A stretch of 43,525 bases of DNA from JBJFCE01 sp964437825 (GCA_964437825.1 CAYTIH010000019.1:1-43525); one strand, 5' to 3'. Positions 1 to 7,835 are shown, counted from the stretch's first letter. The notes: generated by a model not told the origin, from the sequence alone. Numbers and translations are program-made.

Positions 1-44
1 CCTTGCCAAGGTCGAGGCCGCGGGTTCGAGTCCCGTCTCGCGCT
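1..44 (+). tRNA. tRNA-Gly(GCC), 3' part
   Basis: The window opens inside a tRNA. The anticodon loop TTGCCAA gives anticodon GCC. It is followed by the 3' anticodon strand, the variable loop, and a T-arm with five pairs around TTCGAGT (stem GCGGG/CCCGT). The 3' acceptor strand CTCGCGC and a U73 discriminator base follow, as usual for bacterial tRNA-Gly. CCA is not encoded. The 5' half lies outside the window. Confidence 0.9.
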
Positions 45-57
45 CTTGCTTGTAGGT

Positions 58-85
58 GATCGTCAGAAATGACGGTCATTTTTTT
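58..85 (+). terminator. Rho-independent terminator of tRNA-Gly
   Basis: An 8-bp stem (GATCGTCA with TGACGGTC, one G-T pair) closed by a GAAA tetraloop is followed by A and a run of seven T. It starts 14 bases after the tRNA end and would end its transcript. Confidence 0.85.
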
Positions 86-88
86 ACG

Positions 89-235
89 GCATCGATTATT
101 ACAACGATTGCTTTAAATACAAATGTGGTAAAATTGATCAAGACGGGCGGCAAGCCCCTGCTTATGGGATTTTGCTGCCGGGGCGGTATTACCGGCGTCA
201 GCCTGCTTATGCAGCATATAATGGGAATCTGGTAA
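89..235 (+). pseudogene. C-terminal remnant of a YeiH-type (UPF0324) exporter
   Basis: The frame from 89 to the TAA at 233-235 has no suitable start and translates to a 48-residue tail containing IALNTNVVKLIKTGGKPLL and ending LLMQHIMGIW. From memory this closely matches the C-terminal end of YeiH/UPF0324 family inner-membrane proteins (putative sulfate exporters, about 330-350 aa). Everything upstream is missing: the frame runs straight into the tRNA terminator. I infer a deletion or recombination scar beside the tRNA gene. Family assignment is by motif recall, not a search. Confidence 0.65.
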
Positions 236-275
236 TATAGCGGGAGCTTCATATCATGATAAGCGGAGGTTTCAT

Positions 276-695
276 ATGATCAGTATGGATGATGAGCAGA
301 AGAAAAAGCTGGAGCGGATTATAACGCAAAACGCATATGCAAGCCATTTGGGAATCGAATTGATGGAGCTGGATCCGGGCTATGCAAAGGCAAGAATGCG
401 TTATTCCATAGAACTGGTGAATCCTTACGGCTCTGTTCATGGCGGCGTTTTGTATTCGCTGGCGGATATCATTGCCGGACTGGCTGCTTGCACATATGGA
501 AATTATTCTTCCACCATTGACGGCACGATGAACTTTGTAAGACCGGCGATGAATACGGGATATATTTATTGTGAAGCTTTTGAAGTCCGTCAGGGCAGAC
601 GGGTGTCCGTGTACCGGGTAGAACTGCGAAATGATGAGGGATTGCTGCTTGATACGGGAAGCTTTAGTTTTTATATGCTGGAGCAGAGGGTGTAG
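276..695 (+). CDS. PaaI-type hotdog-fold thioesterase
   Basis: A 139-aa protein of the size of single-domain hotdog acyl-CoA thioesterases of the PaaI/YbgC superfamily. Visible family features are the N-terminal helix, LGIELMELDPGYAKARM, and the conserved NPYGSVHGGVLYSLADIIAG segment (residues about 49-68), where the HGG turn and the acidic residue ADI form the catalytic region. The C-terminal half (GTMNFVRPAMNTGYIYCEA ... GRRVSVYRVEL) is the typical strand-rich half. It probably hydrolyses aromatic or short-chain acyl-CoA in the cytosol; the substrate cannot be read from sequence. GGAGG at about 266-270 sits 6-7 bases before the ATG at 276. It lies upstream of pepF, which has its own promoter. 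Confidence 0.8.
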   Translation: MISMDDEQKKKLERIITQNAYASHLGIELMELDPGYAKARMRYSIELVNPYGSVHGGVLYSLADIIAGLAACTYGNYSSTIDGTMNFVRPAMNTGYIYCEAFEVRQGRRVSVYRVELRNDEGLLLDTGSFSFYMLEQRV

Positions 696-727
696 CGCCA
701 AAGAGGTATGTAAATGAGGGCAAGGAG

Positions 728-757
728 TTGCCTGAACGATTGTAAAAAGATTATAGA
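728..757 (+). promoter_or_regulatory. Putative sigma-A promoter of pepF
   Basis: TTGCCT (728-733) and TATAGA (752-757) are separated by 18 bases, 24 bp ahead of the pepF start codon. Both boxes are near consensus. No operator-like symmetry was seen. Confidence 0.5.
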
Positions 758-780
758 CGAGTTGAAAAGGGAGGCTGAAT

Positions 781-2583
781 ATGGAGGAAATAAAAAGAAT
801 TCCTGCGAGAGATGAAATTGAAGATCAGTATAAATGGGCGCTGGAGGATTTGTTTTCGTCGGATGAGGAATGGGAAGCAGAAAGCAGTGCAGTGGATGCG
901 AAAATTGCGGAATTTGCCAAATATCCCGGAACACTTGGAGCGTCTGCCGGAAATTTGCTTTCTTATTTGAAATTGCAGGATGAGGTCGAATGTCGTTATG
1001 AACGCTTGGTCGTATATGCCAATGAAAAGATGCATCAGGATATGAGCGTATCCAAATATCAGGGTTACTCGGCGAAGATACAGACTGTGGGCGTAAAGCT
1101 TGCCTGTGCGCAGGCATTTGCGGAGCCGGAGATTCTCTCCATTTTGGAGGAAAGGCTGGATTCTTTTTATCGCGAGGAGCAGGGGCTTGAGCATTACCGC
1201 ATTCTGATTGACCGTATTTTACGGCAAAAAGAACATACCCTGTCCGATCAGGAGGAGGCTTTGCTTGCGCAGACAATGGAGTTATCCGCGGCGCCCTCGG
1301 ATATTTATTCCCTTTTCAACAATGCGGATCTGAAATTCGGGACGATTACGGATGAACAGGGAAATCAGGCAGAGCTTTCACAGGGGAATTTTGTCCGCAT
1401 GCTGGAAAGCAATGACAGAGATGTCAGAAAACAGGCTTTCGAAACATTATACCGCGGGTATGCACAGTTTAAAAACAGCATTGCGGCGATGTATCAGGCA
1501 AATGTAAAGCAGGCAAAATTCTATGCGGATGTCCGCCGTTACGCTTCTTCTCTGGAAATGGCGCTGGATGGCAGCAGGATTCCGGTATCCGTATATGACA
1601 GTCTCATTGATGCGGTGCATGATTCTCTGCCGGATATGTATCGTTATGTGGCGCTTCGAAAGAAGGTCTTACAGGTGGATGAGCTTCATATGTATGATGT
1701 ATATGTGCCGCTTACAAGTGATTATGACGCAAATGTCACTTTTGATGAGGCAAAGGAGATGGTTCTTTCCGGACTTAGTCCCTTGGGAGAGGAATATCTG
1801 TCCCTGTTAAAAGAGGGTTTTGACAATCATTGGATTGATGTCTATGAGAATCAGAATAAGAGAAACGGTGCATATTCCTGGGGCGCTTATGGCGTTCATC
1901 CTTATGTATTGTTAAATTATCAGGGAAGATTGAATGATGTTTTTACGCTTGCGCATGAGATGGGGCATGCACTTCATACTTATTATACCAATAAAACGCA
2001 GCCCTTTATCTATTCGGGATATCGCATTTTCGTGGCGGAGGTGGCTTCCACCTGTAATGAATCTCTTTTAATGCAGTATCTGCTGCAAAAATGTACCGAT
2101 CGCCAAGAAAAAATTTATCTGATCAATTATTTTCTGGATCAGTTTAAGGGGACGTTGTTCAGACAGACGATGTTTGCGGAGTTTGAGAAAATCACGCATC
2201 GGATGTATGCGGAAGGAAAGGCGCTTACGGCGGACAGCATTTGCGAGGTTTATCTGGAATTGAACCGCAAGTACTTTGGGGCCGATATGGTTTCGGATCC
2301 GGAGATTGCGTTGGAATGGGCGAGGATTCCTCATTTTTATACGGAATTTTATGTGTATCAATATGCGACGGGATTTTCTGCGGCGATTGCATTGTCGCAG
2401 AAGATTCTGACCGAAGGCGAGACGGCAGTGGAGGCATATAAGAGCTTTTTAAAGGGCGGATGTTCTAAGGACCCGTTGGAACTCTTACAGATGGCGGGCG
2501 TGGATTTGTCAGGTCCCAAGCCGGTAAAGCATGCACTATCCATGTTTGGAGAGCTGGTGACAGAGCTGGAATCACTGTTATAA
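781..2583 (+). CDS. pepF: Oligoendopeptidase F (M3B metallopeptidase)
   Basis: A 600-aa cytosolic zinc endopeptidase that cleaves medium-length oligopeptides. The catalytic zinc motif HEXXH appears as AHEMGHALHTYY (residues about 391-395), followed by the family glutamate region FVAEVASTCNES about 25 residues later. The N-terminal part (ARDEIEDQYKWALEDLF) is the typical PepF beginning, and the length equals the family norm of about 600. Near the C-terminus, IPHFYTEFYVYQYATGFSAA is the conserved substrate-pocket segment. GGGAGG stands 6 bases before the ATG. There is no signal peptide, which fits an intracellular peptide-recycling role. Confidence 0.95.
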   Translation: MEEIKRIPARDEIEDQYKWALEDLFSSDEEWEAESSAVDAKIAEFAKYPGTLGASAGNLLSYLKLQDEVECRYERLVVYANEKMHQDMSVSKYQGYSAKIQTVGVKLACAQAFAEPEILSILEERLDSFYREEQGLEHYRILIDRILRQKEHTLSDQEEALLAQTMELSAAPSDIYSLFNNADLKFGTITDEQGNQAELSQGNFVRMLESNDRDVRKQAFETLYRGYAQFKNSIAAMYQANVKQAKFYADVRRYASSLEMALDGSRIPVSVYDSLIDAVHDSLPDMYRYVALRKKVLQVDELHMYDVYVPLTSDYDANVTFDEAKEMVLSGLSPLGEEYLSLLKEGFDNHWIDVYENQNKRNGAYSWGAYGVHPYVLLNYQGRLNDVFTLAHEMGHALHTYYTNKTQPFIYSGYRIFVAEVASTCNESLLMQYLLQKCTDRQEKIYLINYFLDQFKGTLFRQTMFAEFEKITHRMYAEGKALTADSICEVYLELNRKYFGADMVSDPEIALEWARIPHFYTEFYVYQYATGFSAAIALSQKILTEGETAVEAYKSFLKGGCSKDPLELLQMAGVDLSGPKPVKHALSMFGELVTELESLL

Positions 2584-2685
2584 GGATGAATGAATGCAGT
2601 CAATCTCCGCAGCTAAAATCAAGCGGCTTCATTTCCGGCTTTGTATATTGAGCGGAAATAAAGGTCATCCTATGAGGGATTCGGA

Positions 2686-3036
2686 ATGGTATTCCGGGTG
2701 TCTCATATTTTTTTGAAAAAATCAGTTGTAACTATTATACAGGCAAACCCGGTACAGTATCTGGCAGCCGTAGGCCGTGACGGAAAGGCAAAATGCCGTC
2801 CGTTTATGTTCTGCTTTGAGCAGGAGGGCAAGTTGTGGTTCAGTATGAACGGCACCAAGGATGTATATAAGGATATGCAGGAGAATCCCATCATTCAGGG
2901 ACAATATCAGACTGCGGATAATCCGATCTTTGAGGTGTTCTATCTGGAAAATCCTCATGGTGTGATTGCGGATTTTTCCGGCAATGGAGGAGTAACCTTA
3001 AGAATGGTAATTGTCAGGAAAGCAAACCGGGCTTGA
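2686..3036 (+). pseudogene. Internally deleted pyridoxamine-5'-phosphate-oxidase-like (FMN-binding split-barrel) gene
   Basis: The reading frame begins with a split-barrel flavoprotein core (ANPVQYLAAVGRDGKAKCRPF, then GKLWFSMNGTKDVYKDMQ). It jumps at ENPIIQGQYQTADNPIFEVF to what is normally the end of the protein (YLENPHGVIADFSGN). Family members as I recall them carry about 35-40 more residues between KDMQxNP and xNPIVxxQYQT, so the central strands are missing. The similar 'ENP' codons on both sides suggest deletion by short-repeat recombination. The last 15 residues also depart from the family. The reading frame is kept (116 aa), but a folded flavin-binding barrel seems unlikely. GAGGGA lies 6-7 bases before the ATG at 2686. 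Confidence 0.65.
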
Positions 3037-3064
3037 CAGACAGAGAAAAAATGATGCTGACTGC

Positions 3065-3093
3065 TTGACAAAGCAGAAGACATCATATATAGT
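3065..3093 (+). promoter_or_regulatory. Sigma-A promoter of the tetR gene at 3137
   Basis: A perfect TTGACA box (3065-3070), a 17-base spacer and TATAGT (3088-3093). Transcription would begin inside the palindrome at 3094-3108, which places the operator over the start site. Confidence 0.8.
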
Positions 3094-3108
3094 TATAACA
3101 GTGTTATA
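3094..3108. promoter_or_regulatory. 15-bp palindromic operator at the tetR start site
   Basis: TATAACA-G-TGTTATA is a perfect palindrome with 7-bp arms around one central base, directly after the -10 box. A further half site (CTGTTATA) follows at about 3113-3120. The position fits autorepression by the TetR protein encoded 29 bp downstream. The binding protein is inferred. Confidence 0.6.
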
Positions 3109-3136
3109 TATCGCTGTTATACCGGGAGGTAAGGAG

Positions 3137-3766
3137 ATGGGCGCTGAAGAACTGACAACGCTCGGTACAATACGTAAGGCGGCAAAAGCCGAGTTTTTGG
3201 TAAAGGGATTTAAATCGGCTTCTTTGCGGAACATTGTCAAAACCGCAGGTGTGACTACCGGAGCTTTTTACGGTTATTACAACAGCAAGGAAGAATTGTT
3301 CAAAGCTTTGGTGAATGATGCATATGAATATATGATGACCCGTTACAGGAAGGCGCATGAACTATTTGAGAATCTGCCGATACAAGAGCAGCCGGATCAA
3401 ATGGGTAAGCTCTCGCAGGAGTGCATGAATGATCTGCTGATTTACATGTATGAACATATGGAGGAATTTCATCTGATCCTGAGATGCTCGGAGGGCACGA
3501 AGTACGCCTGCATGGTGGATGAAATGGTGGAGCTTGAGGTGCAGGCCACTCATAAATATTACAAGGTTTTAGAGCAGCTTGGCAGACCCTCGGCCAAAAT
3601 TGACGAGAGGCTGGAACATATTCTGACGACGGGAATGCTGAATGCATACTTTGAAATGGTTTTGCATGAAATGCCTATCGAGGATGCAAAAGTATATTTG
3701 CGGGAACTGTGTGAGTTCTATACCGCAGGCTGGATGAAAATCATGGGACAATCATCCTGTGACTAA
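3137..3766 (+). CDS. TetR/AcrR family transcriptional regulator
   Basis: With the start at ATG 3137 (GGGAGG 8 bases upstream) the protein is 209 aa, normal for TetR regulators. Upstream in-frame codons are rejected because they would put the promoter and operator inside the gene. The N-terminal HTH is clear: TIRKAAKAEFLVKGFKSASLRNIVKTAGVTTGAFYGYYNSKEELF (residues about 10-54), with the TTGAFYGYY recognition helix. The C-terminal ligand domain is all helical and not assignable to a ligand. The palindrome upstream suggests autoregulation. The ABC exporter pair on the same strand downstream is the likely target, although a terminator separates them. Confidence 0.9.
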   Translation: MGAEELTTLGTIRKAAKAEFLVKGFKSASLRNIVKTAGVTTGAFYGYYNSKEELFKALVNDAYEYMMTRYRKAHELFENLPIQEQPDQMGKLSQECMNDLLIYMYEHMEEFHLILRCSEGTKYACMVDEMVELEVQATHKYYKVLEQLGRPSAKIDERLEHILTTGMLNAYFEMVLHEMPIEDAKVYLRELCEFYTAGWMKIMGQSSCD

Positions 3767-3770
3767 CGAT

Positions 3771-3808
3771 AATAGGAAGGACGCTTTGCGGACTTTCTAT
3801 TATATTTT
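3771..3808 (+). terminator. Probable terminator after tetR
   Basis: Inverted arms 3771-3784 and 3788-3801 (AATAGGAAG ... CTTTCTATT, with CGC/GCG at the tip and two internal mismatches) are followed by ATATTTTC. The U tract is short, so read-through into the ABC genes is possible. Confidence 0.5.
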
Positions 3809-3816
3809 CACCATTG

Positions 3817-3832
3817 GTTAGATATAACTAAC
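3817..3832. promoter_or_regulatory. Inverted repeat upstream of the ABC exporter operon
   Basis: GTTAG and CTAAC arms flank a 6-base AT spacer (ATATAA) in the 144-bp leader of the ABC operon. A regulator site, perhaps for the upstream TetR protein, is an inference. The half sites differ from the TATAACA palindrome at 3094. Confidence 0.3.
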
Positions 3833-3852
3833 AAATGTTGCACTGGGGTAAC

Positions 3853-3878
3853 AGAAAACGGCTGCAGCGTTTTCTTTA
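3853..3878 (+). promoter_or_regulatory. Hairpin in the ABC operon leader
   Basis: AGAAAACG (3853-3860) pairs with CGTTTTCT (3868-3875) around a 7-base loop, then TTAT. It lies 33 bp before the TTG start. The tail is too weak to be sure of termination; an attenuator or an mRNA-stabilising hairpin is possible. Confidence 0.35.
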
Positions 3879-3910
3879 TCATAAAAATCATTAGATAGGA
3901 GGTCTGATCT

Positions 3911-5686
3911 TTGAGAAAGGAATCTAATCTGAAAAAGCTTCTCGGCTATGCCGGAAACTACAAGTATTTAACTATAGCGTCATGGATTCTAAGTGCCTTA
4001 AGCGCTTTCGTGGCGCTGCTTCCTTTTGTATATATTTGGAAGGTCATAAAAGAGGTTCTGGATGTCCGCCCGAATTATGGGGAGGCGCAGAACTTAACCC
4101 GTAACGGCTGGATGGCAGTGCTGTTCGCGGTTGCTGCAATTATGATCTATGTGGCAGCTCTGATGTGTTCCCACTTAGCGGCGTTTCGAGTACAGGCAAA
4201 TATTCGTATCATTGCCATGCACCATGTCGTGACCCTGCCGATGGGATTTATGGACGGTATCGGCAGCGGTAGAGTCAGAAAAAACGTGTACGAATCCAGT
4301 GCTGCAACGGAAACTTATCTTGCCCACCAGCTTCCGGACAAGGCGAACGCTCTTGCTACGCCCGTGGGTTTACTGATTCTTCTGATTGTTTTTGACTGGA
4401 GGCTGGGCTGTCTGAGTCTTTTGCCTGTTCTGGCTGCGTTTATTCTGATGAGTATGATGACCGGAAAGCGTATGCGAAAGAAGATGGAGGAATACAATAA
4501 CGCACTGGGACAGATGTCCAATGAGGCGGTGGAGTATGTCCGTGGGATCTCAGTAGTCAAAACCTTTGGACAGTCGGTTTTTTCCTTTAAGCGCTTTAAG
4601 GAGTCTATCGATAACTATGAAAAATGGGTCATAGCATACACGAAGGATTTACGGTTTCCGATGATGTGCTATACTACGCTGGTCAACGGTATTTTTGCCG
4701 TTTTGATTGCGGCGGCATTGGTGATAACATCGGACGGCGTATCGAATGAATTTCTGCTGAACCTGATGTATTACATTATTATCACTCCGATTATTACGCT
4801 GACACTGACAAAGATCATGTACGCCAGTGAAAACAAGCTGATTGTGGCGGACGCCATGTCGCGTATTGAAAGCATTTTAGAAATAAATCCCCTGCCGGAA
4901 GCAGAAAATCCCGAGCATCCAAGGGATAATTCCGTGGAACTTTCCCATGTTTCTTTCCGGTATAAGGACGCAGAGAGAAACGCACTTGAGGATATTTCCG
5001 TTTGTATCAAGCCGGGCGAGCACATCGCTTTTGTAGGACCGTCAGGAGGCGGTAAAACCACCCTTGCCGGCATTGCGGCACGATTTTGGGATGCGGACAG
5101 CGGAATCGTTAAAATCGGAGGCGTCAATGTAAAGGACATTGCCAAAGAGGAACTTATGAACACAGTTTCCTTCGTATTTCAGGATTCAAAGATGTTAAAG
5201 ACCTCTATCTTTGAAAATGTGCGGATGGCAAAGCCGGAGGCTTCACGCGAGGAAGTGCTGAAAGCGCTTCATGACGCACAGTGCGATGATATCCTTGAAA
5301 AGCTGCCGGAGGGCGTTGATACGGTAGTCGGAGCAAAGGGCGTGTATCTGTCGGTAGGAGAGCAGCAGCGTATCTCCATTGCCCGTGTAATGCTTAAGAA
5401 TGCGCCGATTCTAATACTTGATGAAGCAACGGCCTTTGCGGATCCGGACAACGAGTCCAAGGTACAGGCGGCATTTAATGTACTTGCAAAGGGGAAAACC
5501 GTGCTGATGATCGCACACAGGCTTTCTACTGTCACCGGTGCGGACAGAATTGCAGTTATCAAGGACGGAAAAATAGTAGATTCCGGCACTCATTCTGAAC
5601 TGAAAAGTAAGGACGGTCTGTATGCCGAGATGTGGAATCAGTACAATAAAGCTGCGAAATGGAAGGTAGGTGTTACAAATGCTTGA
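3911..5686 (+). CDS. ABC exporter half-transporter, subunit 1 (TMD-NBD)
   Basis: A 591-aa fused membrane and nucleotide-binding protein of the type IV (B-type) ABC exporters. Several hydrophobic segments fill residues 20-310. The ATPase domain has Walker A GPSGGGKTT (about 376), Q-loop VFQD, signature LSVGEQQ (about 479) and Walker B ILILDEATAF. The signature deviates from LSGGQ, whereas the partner's is canonical (LSGGERQ). Asymmetric sites are common in heterodimeric exporters. The start is a TTG at 3911, with AGGAGGT 6-7 bases upstream; no ATG is as well placed. The stop overlaps the start of the next gene by 8 bases, so the two subunits are probably translationally coupled. The substrate is unknown: drug, peptide or siderophore-like. 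Confidence 0.9.
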   Translation: MRKESNLKKLLGYAGNYKYLTIASWILSALSAFVALLPFVYIWKVIKEVLDVRPNYGEAQNLTRNGWMAVLFAVAAIMIYVAALMCSHLAAFRVQANIRIIAMHHVVTLPMGFMDGIGSGRVRKNVYESSAATETYLAHQLPDKANALATPVGLLILLIVFDWRLGCLSLLPVLAAFILMSMMTGKRMRKKMEEYNNALGQMSNEAVEYVRGISVVKTFGQSVFSFKRFKESIDNYEKWVIAYTKDLRFPMMCYTTLVNGIFAVLIAAALVITSDGVSNEFLLNLMYYIIITPIITLTLTKIMYASENKLIVADAMSRIESILEINPLPEAENPEHPRDNSVELSHVSFRYKDAERNALEDISVCIKPGEHIAFVGPSGGGKTTLAGIAARFWDADSGIVKIGGVNVKDIAKEELMNTVSFVFQDSKMLKTSIFENVRMAKPEASREEVLKALHDAQCDDILEKLPEGVDTVVGAKGVYLSVGEQQRISIARVMLKNAPILILDEATAFADPDNESKVQAAFNVLAKGKTVLMIAHRLSTVTGADRIAVIKDGKIVDSGTHSELKSKDGLYAEMWNQYNKAAKWKVGVTNA

Positions 5687-7415
5687 AAGATTAAAACACA
5701 CCTTTGCCCTGTCTGATCAAGGCGCGAAGGATATGGTAAAGGCGTTTATAGCCTGCATACTTCATAATATTTCCCTGATGCTTCCGGTTATGCTGCTATA
5801 TTGTCTTATCAGCGATTTGATGGACGGTGGAATACCGGATGGAAAAACTGTTTTTTACATAGCGGGACTTGTAATCACGCTCGGACTTATCATGCTGACC
5901 TACTATATCCAGTACAATGCCACTTTTTTCGCTACCTATGTGGAAAGCGGTGTGCGCAGGCTTACACTTGCGGAGAAGCTGCGGAAAATTCCGCTGTCTT
6001 TTTTCGGCAAGAAGGATTTGTCCGATTTGACAAGCGTGCTTATGGCGGACTGTGCATCCTTGGAAAGCGGATTATCCCATTGGGTCCCTGAATTTATAGG
6101 TTCTGTGATTTCCACAATTTTCATTGCCGTTGGTATCTTTATTTTTAACTGGCGTATGGCGCTCGCTTCACTCTGGGTGCTTCCGGTTTCTTTCGGTATC
6201 CTGTTCCTTACTTCCGGTATTATGAGAAAGTCAGAGAGGAAGGTACAGAAGGCAAAGTTGAACTGCGCCGACGGGATACAGGAATGCCTGGAAACGGTAA
6301 GAGACTTGAAAGCCAATAATGCGGAAGCTGAGTATTTAAAGGGATTGGATGAAAAAATCAAAACAGAAGAAAAGAAAACGATTGTCAGCGAGCTGACCCA
6401 TGCTGTGTGCAACACCACTGCGCGGATGATATTGAAGCTTGGAATTGCAACCACGGTTCTGATCGGCGGCATACTGCTTGTAAACGGTCAGATTACCCTG
6501 CTGACCCTGTTTGCTTTTTTGATACTGGTTTCTCGTGTGTACGACCCGCTCATTGGCGCGCTTGATAACCTGATAGCAATTCTTATGATGATGAACATTC
6601 AGTGCAAACGGATGGACGAAATCTTAAGTTATCCGGAGCAGGAGGGTACGGACAGACTGACAAACAAAGGCTGCGACATTACATTTGATCATGTAGGTTT
6701 TTCCTATAACAGCGGTGAAACAGTGTTAAAGGATGTATCCTTTACTGCGAAACAGGGCGAGGTCACCGCGCTGGTGGGACCTTCGGGCGGCGGAAAGACC
6801 ACTGTATCTCGTCTGGCCGCTCGTTTCTGGGATATTCAGAAGGGGAAAATTACCGTTGGCGGCATGGATATATCCCAAATCGACCCGGAAACGCTGATGT
6901 CGCTGTATTCCATCGTATTTCAGGATGTCACATTGTTTAATAATACAGTTATGGAAAATATCCGTCTGGGACGGAAGGATGCTGCCGATGAGGAGGTGCT
7001 TGCGGCAGCAAGGCTTGCCAATGTAGACGAATTTGCAGAGAAGCTTCCCGACAGGTGGAATACCCTGATAGGAGAGAACGGCTGCGAGCTTTCGGGCGGA
7101 GAACGTCAGCGTATCTCTATCGCGAGAGCATTCCTGAAGAACGCCCCGATTATTCTGCTCGATGAAGCAACCGCATCCTTGGACGTAGAAAATGAGACTT
7201 TGATTCAGGAATCCCTGTCGCGGCTGATTGAGAACAAGACGGTGATGATTATCGCCCATCGTATGCGTACTGTAGCGGGAGCGGATAAAATCGTGGTTCT
7301 CTCGAACGGTACTGTGGAGGAGCAGGGGAATTCCGATACCCTTCTCAAGAAGAACGGTACTTATGCCCGCATGGTACAACTCCAGATGCAGAGCCGGAAT
7401 TGGGTGATGGAGTAA
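5679..7415 (+). CDS. ABC exporter half-transporter, subunit 2 (TMD-NBD)
   Basis: A protein of about 578 aa with the same layout as subunit 1: hydrophobic segments across residues 20-310, then an ATPase domain with Walker A GPSGGGKTT, VFQD, a canonical LSGGERQRISIARAFLK signature and Walker B IILLDEATASLD, ending with the H-loop IIAHRMRT. ATG 5679 is preferred over GTG 5670 because GGAAGGTAGG lies 8 bases before it. It overlaps subunit 1 by 8 bases. The pair resembles IrtAB/YbtPQ-like heterodimers in overall look, but the direction and cargo cannot be told from the sequence. The message continues through the 19-bp repeat array before the terminator at 7674. Confidence 0.9.
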   Translation: MLERLKHTFALSDQGAKDMVKAFIACILHNISLMLPVMLLYCLISDLMDGGIPDGKTVFYIAGLVITLGLIMLTYYIQYNATFFATYVESGVRRLTLAEKLRKIPLSFFGKKDLSDLTSVLMADCASLESGLSHWVPEFIGSVISTIFIAVGIFIFNWRMALASLWVLPVSFGILFLTSGIMRKSERKVQKAKLNCADGIQECLETVRDLKANNAEAEYLKGLDEKIKTEEKKTIVSELTHAVCNTTARMILKLGIATTVLIGGILLVNGQITLLTLFAFLILVSRVYDPLIGALDNLIAILMMMNIQCKRMDEILSYPEQEGTDRLTNKGCDITFDHVGFSYNSGETVLKDVSFTAKQGEVTALVGPSGGGKTTVSRLAARFWDIQKGKITVGGMDISQIDPETLMSLYSIVFQDVTLFNNTVMENIRLGRKDAADEEVLAAARLANVDEFAEKLPDRWNTLIGENGCELSGGERQRISIARAFLKNAPIILLDEATASLDVENETLIQESLSRLIENKTVMIIAHRMRTVAGADKIVVLSNGTVEEQGNSDTLLKKNGTYARMVQLQMQSRNWVME

Positions 7416-7469
7416 ATCCAAAAAAATATTTTCGGCGTATTCGTGAGTATTTGAAGGCGTTCAAAGATT

Positions 7470-7665
7470 ACATATGAAATCAGAGATTNNNNNNNNNNNN
7501 NNNNNNNNNNNNNNNNNNNNNNNNNNNNNNNNNNNNNNNNNNNNNNNNNNNNNNNNNNNNNNNNNNNNNNNNNNNNNNNNNNNNNNNNCCATATGAAATC
7601 AGAGATTCCATATGAAATCAGAGATTCCATATGAAATCAGAGATTCCATATGAAATCAGAGAATT
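7470..7665. repeat. 19-bp direct tandem repeat array, broken by an assembly gap
   Basis: The unit CCATATGAAATCAGAGATT occurs head to tail at 7589-7607, 7608-7626 and 7627-7645. A last copy (7646-7665) ends GAGAATT. One more copy lies left of the gap (7470-7488, first base A). The 100 N at 7489-7588 are a placeholder, so the true copy number is at least five and unknown. Units abut with no spacers. The unit length is not a multiple of three, and both strands contain stops, so this is not a coding repeat. It sits in the 3' untranslated part of the ABC operon. Confidence 0.95.
7489..7588. other. Assembly gap (100 N)
   Basis: Exactly 100 undetermined bases flanked on both sides by copies of the same 19-bp unit. 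This is a typical scaffold placeholder where short reads could not span a tandem repeat; the real length is unknown. Confidence 0.98.
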
Positions 7666-7673
7666 GTGATAAG

Positions 7674-7706
7674 GCGGCAGATCCTGAAAGGGAGCTGCCG
7701 TTTTTT
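7674..7706 (+). terminator. Rho-independent terminator of the first ABC operon
   Basis: CGGCAG (7675-7680) pairs with CTGCCG (7695-7700), with extra pairing inside the arm, followed by six T. It lies about 260 bp (plus the unknown gap) after the exporter stop codon and beyond the repeat array. Confidence 0.85.
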
Positions 7707-7770
7707 CGGTGAAACAAGAAAGTAAAACAAAAGCGTAGTGTTGAACCGGCCGGATCACTCATAGATTTTA

Positions 7771-7800
7771 GTTGACAAAATCAACCTTTTGCTATATGAT
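7771..7800 (+). promoter_or_regulatory. marR operon promoter with overlapping operator
   Basis: TTGACA (7772-7777), 17-base spacer, TATGAT (7795-7800). The -35 box is embedded in an inverted repeat, GTTGA-caaaa-TCAAC (7771-7785), of the kind often bound by MarR dimers. Binding of the MarR protein encoded downstream would block the polymerase, so autorepression is likely (inference). Confidence 0.8.
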
Positions 7801-7835
7801 GGATACAGTTGTTTCGGGGAGTTCATTTTAATGCA

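Noticed and set aside
3011..3136. Longer TetR start at 3011
   Set aside because: It would place the TTGACA/TATAGT promoter and the palindrome within the gene; ATG 3137 has a good ribosome site and gives the family length.
7361..7630. Minus-strand protein spanning the gap
   Set aside because: It consists of undetermined bases flanked by the 19-bp repeat and the antisense of the ABC gene, with no start signal and no known domain.
7470..7665. CRISPR array
   Set aside because: The 19-bp units abut with no spacers between them, the unit lacks CRISPR-type palindromic ends, and no cas genes are present.
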